64,000 nucleotides of DNA, from the NCBI RefSeq assembly GCF_007671675.1, contig NZ_VCGW01000004.1:186001-250000 (forward strand), written 5' to 3'. The notes below the pieces were generated by a model. The model was not told the origin of the DNA. It was given only the letters and a program-made list of their open reading frames with translations, and made no database searches. Made by a program: the position numbers and the translations under genes. Position 1 is the first letter of the stretch. The number at the start of each line of letters is the position of its first letter. This DNA comes from Marinobacter maritimus (GTDB lineage Bacteria; Pseudomonadota; Gammaproteobacteria; Pseudomonadales; Oleiphilaceae). Shown one piece after another: positions 8,056-15,390 of this stretch.

Positions 8056-9400
8056 GCCGCTCTGACCGATCGTCCAGAAAACCGTGGCCGAAGCTTGGGT
8101 CATGGCCTTTTTCGCCCAGATCTTCAGCATCGTTGATCAGCGCCCGCAACGCCTGCTCCGGGCTCAGCCGGAGCAGGCGACAGGCGAGCAGAGCTGCAAC
8201 CACTGGCGAGGCCAGGGATGTGCCGCTTTTAGTAACCTGGCTGCCATCAGGGTGCGCCACAGTAATGTCCACACCGCGGGCGGCGAATGCCACCTGTTGT
8301 CCCCGATTCGCCCACCGATACAAAGCTCGATTATTATCCACGGCCGTCACGCCGATCACGCCGTCATACGCCGCAGGGTAAAGTGGCGGCGCGGCGGGTC
8401 CTTCATTGCCCACCGCGGCCACCAGAGTAACGCCCTGCTGATGTAAGCGCCTGATCACCGATGCCAATATCCGGTTATCTGGCCCGGTCAGGCTGATGTT
8501 AATTACCGCGACCTTTTGCTCGGTCAGCCAGTTTAAACCCTCCAGGAGATGTGCGAGTGTCGCCCCCGATGCCACATCGGAACGCTTGTAGAACACTGAG
8601 GCACTAAAGAGGCTGGCGCCCGGTAGTCGCGCCTCTGCTTGTGTTGAAGGTCGTCCCACCAATACGCTGGCGACGGCAGTGCCGTGAGCCTGGGGCTCGG
8701 CAAGATCGCCGGTGTGGTTGCCCACCGCCAGGAAGCGTTGTTGAACGATACGGGCCTTGGAAAATGCGGGGTGTTCGTTATTGACGACAGTGTCTACCAT
8801 GCCTACACGCACTGGCTCCGTGCACAGGCTGCGAACGGACGGGCTGACCGCTTGCGGCTCAGCCTGATGAGGTGTGCTTTGCGGCGTGTAGATGTGATTG
8901 CGGTCGAGCTGATCTGCCAGTTCCGGCAGCAGCTCGCGCAGCGCCGCATGGGAATCCCGCTCCGGGCTCACCCGAAAACGCACCACGGTGAGCCCGAGCC
9001 CGTTAAGTTGCTGGCGTTGCAGGATCGTGATGTCGGGGTGACGGAGCTGGCTCAGCTCTTCTTCAGAAGCAGTCAGCAGCCATTGTCTTGCTACCGCCCG
9101 GGTTCCGTCGCTTTGGCGAGCGTCGAAGAAGGCGGTCACGCCGTCACGGGTTTTTATCGGTAGCATCTCTGGCAGTGATGCTTCAAGGCCCGTTGGTACC
9201 TCAGAGGCCTCAGCAATGCGACGATTGGTGTCCTCAGTGATCTTGCGCTCGACCAGCCGTTCAGCTCTGCGTTCGACCTGATTGGTGATGGCTTCAATCC
9301 TTCCATCAAGCAGGTTGCTCGGGCCGGCACCCAGGGCCTGCGCGGGAAGCACGGGAAAGGTCAGGAAGATAAGCAGACGGATATTCAATCGAGGTATCAT
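8033..9400 (-). CDS. Secreted S8 (subtilisin-like) serine protease
   Basis: Subtilase of 455 residues. A signal peptide (about 1-24) is followed by a charged, probably helical N-terminal region (30-70) and a prodomain-like segment (80-170). The catalytic domain has Asp203 (VGMVDTVV), His239 (AHGTAVAS), oxyanion Asn332 (AVGNEG) and Ser395 (SGTSLASPVVAAL). The start at 9400 gives a proper signal sequence; a longer frame to 9502 would cross the divergent promoter region. It is transcribed divergently from the ECF sigma gene, from a promoter sharing the same spacing. It probably acts in the periplasm or outside the cell, perhaps on the module's own envelope proteins or on the anti-sigma factor (inference). 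Confidence 0.9.
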   Translation of the reverse strand: MIPRLNIRLLIFLTFPVLPAQALGAGPSNLLDGRIEAITNQVERRAERLVERKITEDTNRRIAEASEVPTGLEASLPEMLPIKTRDGVTAFFDARQSDGTRAVARQWLLTASEEELSQLRHPDITILQRQQLNGLGLTVVRFRVSPERDSHAALRELLPELADQLDRNHIYTPQSTPHQAEPQAVSPSVRSLCTEPVRVGMVDTVVNNEHPAFSKARIVQQRFLAVGNHTGDLAEPQAHGTAVASVLVGRPSTQAEARLPGASLFSASVFYKRSDVASGATLAHLLEGLNWLTEQKVAVINISLTGPDNRILASVIRRLHQQGVTLVAAVGNEGPAAPPLYPAAYDGVIGVTAVDNNRALYRWANRGQQVAFAARGVDITVAHPDGSQVTKSGTSLASPVVAALLACRLLRLSPEQALRALINDAEDLGEKGHDPSFGHGFLDDRSERLKTPPEA

Positions 9401-9435
9401 TGTGTGCAACCATAATTTGTCGGGCTTTATGCAAG

Positions 9436-9463
9436 ATAACGGCTGGGTCGGAAAATAATTCCC
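9436..9463 (-). promoter_or_regulatory. ECF-type promoter for the S8 protease
   Basis: Read on the minus strand: GGGAATTA (bases 9456-9463), a 14-nt spacer, then CGTTAT (9436-9441). It lies about 35 nt upstream of the protease start. Its -35 and -10 words and its spacer match the plus-strand promoter of the sigma gene only 8 bases away, forming a divergent pair. Confidence 0.65.
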
Positions 9464-9470
9464 GATCAGC

Positions 9471-9500
9471 GGGAATAAACCCTGATGTGAGCCGTTATAC
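9471..9500 (+). promoter_or_regulatory. ECF-type autoregulatory promoter of the sigma/anti-sigma operon
   Basis: GGGAATAA (9471-9478), a 14-nt spacer and CGTTATAC (9493-9500), with the sigma ATG 18 nt further on. ECF sigma genes commonly control their own promoter, and the same words occur before the protease and the Ala-rich protein. Confidence 0.65.
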
Positions 9501-9518
9501 ACCTAACACATAGCAACA

Positions 9519-10019
9519 ATGAGCGCCATGCGACAGGAACTTACCCGACTACTGCCCGGTTTACGACGCTTTGCATACTCATTGACCGGTTCCATGCCCG
9601 ACGCGGATGATCTACTGCAGAGTACAGTAGAACGGCTGCTGAGCCGCTCGCGCCCGGATGATGCAGACATTACACGATGGGCATTTCGGGTTTGCCGGAA
9701 TGTGTGGATAGACGAGTGCAGGGCCAGAAAGGTTCGTAGGAACGCTGCGGAACAGCCGGAACTGACCGAAGGCCTGGTGGTTGATGGGGAGCGTCAGGTG
9801 GCCAACGAAATCGAGGTTAGTCGGGTCGATGAAGCCATGGGTCGATTGCCAGAAGATCAACGCCAGATAATCTCTCTGGTGGCTATCCAGGGGCTTTCGT
9901 ATCAAGCCGTTGCCGAGATCCTGTCGGTGCCCAAGGGTACTGTAATGAGTCGGCTGGCCCGGGCCCGGGTCGCCTTGAGCGATGCGCTCACGCCTGAAAC
10001 AACGAGGACCGACAAATGA
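9519..10019 (+). CDS. ECF-family RNA polymerase sigma factor
   Basis: Sigma-70 family ECF protein of 166 residues. Region 2 covers about residues 8-75 (LRRFAYSLTGSMPDADDLLQSTVERLL). Region 4 covers about 105-160 and holds LPEDQRQIISLVAIQGLSYQAVAEILSVPKGTVMSRLARAR. It directs transcription from alternative promoters, here probably the three CGGAATAA/CGTTAT-type sites. The stop overlaps the anti-sigma start (ATGA). A second in-frame ATG at 9528 is possible. Confidence 0.95.
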   Translation: MSAMRQELTRLLPGLRRFAYSLTGSMPDADDLLQSTVERLLSRSRPDDADITRWAFRVCRNVWIDECRARKVRRNAAEQPELTEGLVVDGERQVANEIEVSRVDEAMGRLPEDQRQIISLVAIQGLSYQAVAEILSVPKGTVMSRLARARVALSDALTPETTRTDK

Positions 10020-10747
10020 CCAGAGTTGATGAAACCCTCTGTGCTTTTCTTGACTGCGAGCTGTCGCCTGAGGAAATGCAGCAGATCCGGAACCGGTTGG
10101 CGGTGGAGCCCGCTCTTGCGGCACGACTTGGTGAGTTGGCATTGGTTGATCAGACCTTGAAGGCTCATTACGGCGAAATTGATGGCCGGCCTCTGCCAGA
10201 AGCGGTGAATCAGATGTTAGCAACCACGCGCGATGAGCCTGAACGACCGAACAAAGTGCTCCGCTTTCCGCTCTGGCAGCGGCTTCAGGCGCATACCGGT
10301 AAGGCTATTGCCGCAGCTCTGGTTGCCGGCTTTGCACTGGCTCAGTGGCTGTCACTGACACCGGCCGGCACCGATGCAGCTTGGCATTCGGTGGCGCAAG
10401 GGCTGGAAACCACACCCAGCGGCGTCAGCTCCACTCTGGCTACCGGAGAACAGCTGATGCCGCGACTGACCTTTGTGAATCAAGAGGGGGAATACTGTCG
10501 CCAGTTCCGGCTGCAAGGCCACGCCCGGAGCTCTGAGAATATTGCCTGCCGCAGCGCCGCTGATACTGGTGGCTGGAGCTTGGCGGTGCGTGTGGAAGTG
10601 GCAGACACGGTTCCTGCTGATCGTTATCAGGTAGCCAGTGGTGGTTCGGTGCTGGATGATACGCTGGATCAGATGATATCTGGACCGTTGGTTGCACCAG
10701 ACGCCGAGCTGCGCCTGATTCAACAAAACTGGGCAGCCCAGCCTTAA
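10016..10747 (+). CDS. Membrane-bound anti-sigma factor
   Basis: Protein of 243 residues, translationally coupled to the sigma gene by a 4-nt overlap. Residues 1-70 form an N-terminal helical anti-sigma domain (VDETLCAFLDCELSPEEMQQI) without the HxxxCxxC zinc motif. One transmembrane helix lies at about 96-114. The C-terminal periplasmic domain carries two Cys in EYCRQFRL (residue 161) and ENIACRS (178), a pattern seen in proteobacterial transmembrane anti-sigma proteins. It probably holds the sigma factor at the membrane and senses an envelope signal, perhaps through the Cys pair. Confidence 0.88.
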   Translation: MTRVDETLCAFLDCELSPEEMQQIRNRLAVEPALAARLGELALVDQTLKAHYGEIDGRPLPEAVNQMLATTRDEPERPNKVLRFPLWQRLQAHTGKAIAAALVAGFALAQWLSLTPAGTDAAWHSVAQGLETTPSGVSSTLATGEQLMPRLTFVNQEGEYCRQFRLQGHARSSENIACRSAADTGGWSLAVRVEVADTVPADRYQVASGGSVLDDTLDQMISGPLVAPDAELRLIQQNWAAQP

Positions 10748-10847
10748 CGCGCGCCGCTCTCGGGAGCAACAAAGCGGCGCTTGATGCTGGGCCGGGCCTG
10801 TGTTGCCCAACCGACGGCTCTTTTCAACACACCCTGAGTAAAACGAA

Positions 10848-11693
10848 ATGAACTTTCCTCTTGTTACAACAGATTGGCTGGCGGACAACCTGGCCAGGAA
10901 AAATCTTGTTCTTCTCGATGCCAGTATGGCCAACGTGATTGGCAGAGAGCCAATTGTGTATGACCTGCCTGTAGTTATTCCGGGGGCGAGGAAGTTCGAT
11001 CTGGAGGGGAGTTTTTGTGATCTGAACTCTACGCTGGTTCATGCCTTTCCGGGGAAACAGCAGTTCACACGGGAGGCTCGCAAGCTGGGGATAAATGCCG
11101 ACAGCCTCGTCGTTGTTTATGATAATCAGGGTATTTATTCTGCGCCGAGGGCTTGGTGGATGTTTCAGTCCATGGGACACGAAAATACGTTTGTTCTGGA
11201 CGGCGGCCTGCCTAAATGGCTGGCGGAGGAAAGAGAGACCGCTTCCAGCCTGGCGCAGGAGCCTGCAGCATCTGGAAACATCACAGGTACATTTAAATCA
11301 GGCATGGTGTGTGGTTCAGGTTATGTTCTGAAAGCACTGAATGCAGGACAGATAACTGCCGTTGATGCGCGTTCTCCCGAGCGGTTTTATGGGAGGGCGC
11401 CGGAGCCAAGAGAAGGCGTTCGTCGCGGGCATATCCCTGGCTCACACAACCTGCCGTTTGCCCAGGTGCTGAATGAACACAGCTTCAAAAGTGCCGAGCA
11501 GTTAAAGTTAATTTTTGCGAGAGCCATGCCAGCGGATAACCTGCAAACCGTGTTTTCCTGCGGCTCTGGCATCACAGCCTGCATTATATTGATGGCGGCT
11601 GTTATTGCGGGCAATGAGAATAACCTGCTGTATGACGGCTCCTGGGCTGACTGGGGAAGCAATCCGGCTTTGCCGGTTGCTACATCAGAATGA
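10848..11693 (+). CDS. sseA: 3-mercaptopyruvate/thiosulfate sulfurtransferase
   Basis: Two-domain rhodanese of 281 residues. The N-terminal domain (1-140) is the inactive type and contains NADSLVVVYDNQGIYSAPRAWW. The C-terminal domain carries the active-site loop CGSGITA with Cys238; this CGSG(V/T/I)TA form points to the mercaptopyruvate-preferring SseA group rather than thiosulfate rhodaneses. It transfers sulfane sulfur to thiol acceptors in the cytosol. Its stop overlaps the start of the small Cys-cluster protein, suggesting an operon. Confidence 0.9.
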   Translation: MNFPLVTTDWLADNLARKNLVLLDASMANVIGREPIVYDLPVVIPGARKFDLEGSFCDLNSTLVHAFPGKQQFTREARKLGINADSLVVVYDNQGIYSAPRAWWMFQSMGHENTFVLDGGLPKWLAEERETASSLAQEPAASGNITGTFKSGMVCGSGYVLKALNAGQITAVDARSPERFYGRAPEPREGVRRGHIPGSHNLPFAQVLNEHSFKSAEQLKLIFARAMPADNLQTVFSCGSGITACIILMAAVIAGNENNLLYDGSWADWGSNPALPVATSE

Positions 11694-11965
11694 GCGATAT
11701 CAGCTGCTCAAATTGTCAGGCCTGTTGTTGCCGCCTTGAAGTGATATTGATTTCCGAGACAGGCGTACCTGAACGATTTATCGACACGGACGAGTGGGGC
11801 GGCCAGACCATGGCGAGATCAGACGATGGTTGGTGTGCCGCATTGGATCGCAGCACAATGTCATGCTCGATTTACGAGAAGCGACCGTTTATTTGCCGGG
11901 AGTTTGAAATGGGCGGCTACGAATGTATTGCTGAACGCGCCGCCAATGAAGATCCGGTGGACTAA
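11690..11965 (+). CDS. YkgJ-type zinc/iron-chelating Cys-cluster protein
   Basis: A 91-residue protein of the YkgJ/CxxCxxCC family. The N-terminal SCSNCQACCCRLEV is followed by WCAALDRSTMSCSIYEKRPFICREFEMGGYEC, the spaced Cys pattern that binds a metal ion. Its start overlaps the sulfurtransferase stop (ATGA), so the two are co-translated. The cellular role is unknown; a link to sulfur or metal handling is suggested only by the neighbour. Confidence 0.85.
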   Translation: MSDISCSNCQACCCRLEVILISETGVPERFIDTDEWGGQTMARSDDGWCAALDRSTMSCSIYEKRPFICREFEMGGYECIAERAANEDPVD

Positions 11966-11988
11966 AACACCGCTTTCAATGAAACCGA

Positions 11989-12231
11989 TCAGGATTCTTG
12001 GGCGAATTTTACTCGTATTCTGTTTTTCGCGATTCGGGCGTCGTTCAGGCGCGCCTTGGCCATCTTGGCTTCCTTTGGATCCGGCATTTCCACAAAGCCA
12101 AAACCCTTTGACGTACCTGTTTCTTTATCTAAAACCAGAGTGCATTCAGTAACAATGCCGTGAGCTGCGAACAGTTCCCGGATTTCCAGTTCTGTTGTCG
12201 TGCGAGCGAGGTTACGGACTAATAGTTTCAT
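11989..12231 (-). CDS. Small RRM-type RNA-binding protein
   Basis: An 80-residue single RNA recognition motif protein. RNP2 is LLVRNL (residues 3-8) and RNP1 is KGFGFVEM (about 42-49). Such stand-alone RRMs are often cold- or stress-induced RNA chaperones. It converges on the YkgJ-type gene and is divergent from vgrG, with about 190 bases between the two starts. Confidence 0.92.
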   Translation of the reverse strand: MKLLVRNLARTTTELEIRELFAAHGIVTECTLVLDKETGTSKGFGFVEMPDPKEAKMAKARLNDARIAKNRIRVKFAQES

Positions 12232-12418
12232 GATGGGCCATATAAAAAGGTAATTATCAGCTCAATTGTTTCAGTGTGGATTGGTAAGAACAAGCTGTTT
12301 TGTCTGCCTGATGAGATCTGGTGCGTTTTTGACACAGAGGGTGTTTGATTAACAGCCGTTTTTGCGACAGAATCCTTGCCTGGATTCATACAGAACCATA
12401 CCTTCAAGGATTGAAGAT

Positions 12419-14524
12419 ATGCCCCAGGCAAACGGATTGCAGTTTACCGCCAGTGTTGGCGACCTCCCCTCTGATCTATTTTCTGTTGTCGGCTATACGC
12501 TGACCGAACGGTTATCCGAACTGTTTCACGGCTGCCTTGAGCTGGCCAGTACCAACCCGGACGTGGGTGCGGGTGAGGTTCTGGAACAGCAGGTGGATCT
12601 GGTGGTCTGGCAGGATGGCGTGCCGCTTCGCCGCTTCACCGGCGTGGTCAACGAGTTTGCCCGGGGTGATTCCGGCCACCGTCGCACCCGCTACGAACTC
12701 ATCATCCAGCCGCCTCTATGGCGCTTGGGGTTGATGCACAACAGCCGCATCTTTCAGACCCAGACCACCGACACCCTCGTGCGCACCCTGCTGGAAGAGC
12801 GGGGCATTGCGAACTCAGTGTTTGATCTCAAGCGCAATCCTCAGGAGCGCGAGTACTGCGTTCAGCACCGGGAAAGTGATCTGGCGTTCATTGAACGCAT
12901 GGCCGCAGAGGAAGGCTGGCACTACCGTTACCAGCACGGCAGTGTAGACGGGGATGAGCAGCCGGGCCTGGTCCTTGCCGACCACCACGGCGACGCACCT
13001 CGCCTCGAACCTGCCGAATACAACGGCAAAGCCGGTGGAAGCACCCAACAGCCGGCGGTCTTCCGTTTCCGCTACGAAGAACGGGTGCGTGCCGCCTCGG
13101 TTGCCATGAAGGACTACACCTTCAAAAATCCTGCTTATGCCCTGATGCACGAACAGAGCGCCGCCAGTGCAAACCAACGCCAGGATTATCAGCACTTCGA
13201 CTACCCGGGCCGCTTCAAAGCCGACGCCAGCGGCCAACCGTTTACCGAAGCAAAGCTGGACGCCCTCAGAAACGACGCCAGTACCGCCCACGGCGAAAGC
13301 AACCGCGTCGACTTTACATGCGGTGCCAAAACCGAACTCACTGAGCACGACAACCCCAGCCTGAATCGGGACTGGCTGCTCACCGCCGTTATCCACACCG
13401 GCAAACAACCCCAGGCCATGGAAGAAGAGGGCGGATCTGAACCGACCACCTATCACAATACGTTCAGTGCCGTGCCCGCTGACAAAACCTGGCGGCCAAA
13501 CCCCGCCCATCGCCCACTCATGGACGGCCCGCAAATTGCCATAGTGACCGGCCCAGAAGGTGAAGAGATTCACTGCGATAAACACGGCCGGGTAAAAGTG
13601 AGGTTTCCTTGGGATCGGCGCCAGCCGCCAAATGAGGTAGAGAGCAGTAAAAACGATGAGCACAGTAGCGCCTGGTTAAGGGTCAGCCAAGGCTGGGCGG
13701 GTGGCCAGTATGGTTTCATGGCTCTGCCGAGAATTGGCAACGAAGTCATCGTCTCCTTCCTCGACGGCGACCCGGATCAGCCCATCATCACCGGCCGAAC
13801 CCATCATGCTACCAACACACCGCCCTACGCGTTACCGGAACACAAAACCCGCACCACCCTGAAAACCCAGACTCACAAGGGAGAAGGCAGCAACGAACTG
13901 CGGTTTGAGGACGAAGCCGACCAGGAACAGATCTACATCCACGCCCAGAAAGATCTCGACCTGCTCACCGAAAACAACCGTACCGAAGTCATCAACAACG
14001 ACAGCCACCTGACCGTTGAGAACGACCGCTTCAGCCACATAAAAGGCAGCAAACACCAAACCATCGACGGCGAAAAACGCGAACAAATCGGCAAAGACCA
14101 CGGCTTCAGCGTAACCGGCTCCTTGCACCTGAAAGCGGGCACCGCCTGGCTCAGTGAATCCGGCACAGAACTGCACATCAAAGCCGGACAGAAAGCGATT
14201 ATTGAGGCGGGTGCTGAGATCACCCTCAAAGCGGGTGGTAGCTTTTTGAAGATTGATCCCACCGGCGTTGCTATCGGTGGGGCTTCTATAAAAATGAACG
14301 CTGGTGGTTCGGCGGGTAAGGGGAGTGGGCAGAAAGTTCAGATTCCGGAGATGCCTGGGGTGGTTGAGGTGAGGGGGGTGGTAAAAGCAGCGCCTGAAAA
14401 GCTGCCAGAATTACCCCAACGCCCCTGGTCAAAACCAGACCAGATACGGGCAATCAGGAACGCAGCGAATCAGGGCAAGGGAATCTGCCAGGTATGCTCT
14501 CCCAAGTCACGAGAGGTTGTTTGA
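12419..14524 (+). CDS. vgrG: Type VI secretion spike protein VgrG
   Basis: T6SS tip protein of 701 residues. The gp27-like region spans roughly 1-370 (LSELFHGCLELAS, REYCVQHRESDLAFIERMAAEEGWHY). The gp5/OB region follows (EIHCDKHGRVKVRFPWDRR, SAWLRVSQGWAGGQYGFMALPRIGNEVIVSFLDGDPDQP). Then comes the repetitive beta-helix needle (about 480-630) and a short tail of about 60 residues without an enzymatic domain. The ATG at 12419 follows AAGGA; a longer TTG-started frame exists. No T6SS structural genes are present, so this is an orphan vgrG island delivering the adjacent cargo. Confidence 0.97.
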   Translation: MPQANGLQFTASVGDLPSDLFSVVGYTLTERLSELFHGCLELASTNPDVGAGEVLEQQVDLVVWQDGVPLRRFTGVVNEFARGDSGHRRTRYELIIQPPLWRLGLMHNSRIFQTQTTDTLVRTLLEERGIANSVFDLKRNPQEREYCVQHRESDLAFIERMAAEEGWHYRYQHGSVDGDEQPGLVLADHHGDAPRLEPAEYNGKAGGSTQQPAVFRFRYEERVRAASVAMKDYTFKNPAYALMHEQSAASANQRQDYQHFDYPGRFKADASGQPFTEAKLDALRNDASTAHGESNRVDFTCGAKTELTEHDNPSLNRDWLLTAVIHTGKQPQAMEEEGGSEPTTYHNTFSAVPADKTWRPNPAHRPLMDGPQIAIVTGPEGEEIHCDKHGRVKVRFPWDRRQPPNEVESSKNDEHSSAWLRVSQGWAGGQYGFMALPRIGNEVIVSFLDGDPDQPIITGRTHHATNTPPYALPEHKTRTTLKTQTHKGEGSNELRFEDEADQEQIYIHAQKDLDLLTENNRTEVINNDSHLTVENDRFSHIKGSKHQTIDGEKREQIGKDHGFSVTGSLHLKAGTAWLSESGTELHIKAGQKAIIEAGAEITLKAGGSFLKIDPTGVAIGGASIKMNAGGSAGKGSGQKVQIPEMPGVVEVRGVVKAAPEKLPELPQRPWSKPDQIRAIRNAANQGKGICQVCSPKSREVV

Positions 14525-15390
14525 TGAGCAGTCTGGCAGGGCTTTCTGATACCGGAAAAACGTTCATTCTCATAGACGGCGCGAAAGTGAGTGACTTGGC
14601 TCAGGTCATATACCGTGACGAAGAAGTTCCTCGTTGCGATGCACTGTACAGAGGAACCGAGCTGTCTGACCTACTGGAGATATCACCCTGGTTGATTGAA
14701 ACAGACATGAGTAGCCCGCTGGCCCGGAGGTGTTTCGGTGACTGGAAGCACTTGGGGGCAGCTATTGTATTCCAGGCAATCCGCCAATTTGACGAGGTAA
14801 TGGACCATTTGCGCGGATTGCGTATGGCTCGCTTGGCAACGGGCGACGAGGTTATTTTTCGCTTTTACGATCCTGAAGTTGCGCGGCATCTGTTGAAACG
14901 AGATCACGTGGGCGAGGATGTGAAGCGCATCATGGGCCCGTGCAGCGCGATTGCTATTCAGGATCGTCGCACCGGTGGGTGGGACTGCATTCGTAATGAT
15001 CAACCCAATAGTGAGCCGCAGGCTGAGATGTTCAACATTCGTGAGGAACATCAGGTTGCCATGGAGAGAGCGGCGGAACAGACCGCCCTCAGGAAGCTCG
15101 AGCTTCACGTTGCAAACTACTTTCCCCATTTGCTTCAAGAAACTGAAGCAGACGAGCAGGATTGGGGGGTAGTCTCTGCGTTAGTCCACGCAGCAAAAGC
15201 GCGAGGGTTGTACAGTCCCCGCGATATAGCCCTGTATATCAATACAATTGGCTGGCTTGGACACCATGCATTCGAAGGCTGTGAAGTACAGAATCTGTGG
15301 AAAGAGAATTCTGCAGTGCCAGGCAAAGCCATAGCGCGAATTGCAGAATTCGCCGAGAAAAAGTCAACGGAGGGACTGGTTCATGGGTAG
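14524..15390 (+). CDS. DUF4123 adaptor (T6SS effector chaperone)
   Basis: A 288-residue protein with the DUF4123 pattern in its N-terminal half (KTFILIDGAKV, YRGTELSDLLEISPWLIE, FGDWKHLGAAIVFQ, EVIFRFYDPEVARHLL). Tap-1/TEC proteins of this family load a specific effector onto VgrG. Its ATG overlaps the vgrG stop (TGATG), and its 3' end overlaps the effector start by 8 bases. The position between vgrG and a VasX-like toxin is the canonical order for a dedicated adaptor. Confidence 0.9.
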   Translation: MSSLAGLSDTGKTFILIDGAKVSDLAQVIYRDEEVPRCDALYRGTELSDLLEISPWLIETDMSSPLARRCFGDWKHLGAAIVFQAIRQFDEVMDHLRGLRMARLATGDEVIFRFYDPEVARHLLKRDHVGEDVKRIMGPCSAIAIQDRRTGGWDCIRNDQPNSEPQAEMFNIREEHQVAMERAAEQTALRKLELHVANYFPHLLQETEADEQDWGVVSALVHAAKARGLYSPRDIALYINTIGWLGHHAFEGCEVQNLWKENSAVPGKAIARIAEFAEKKSTEGLVHG

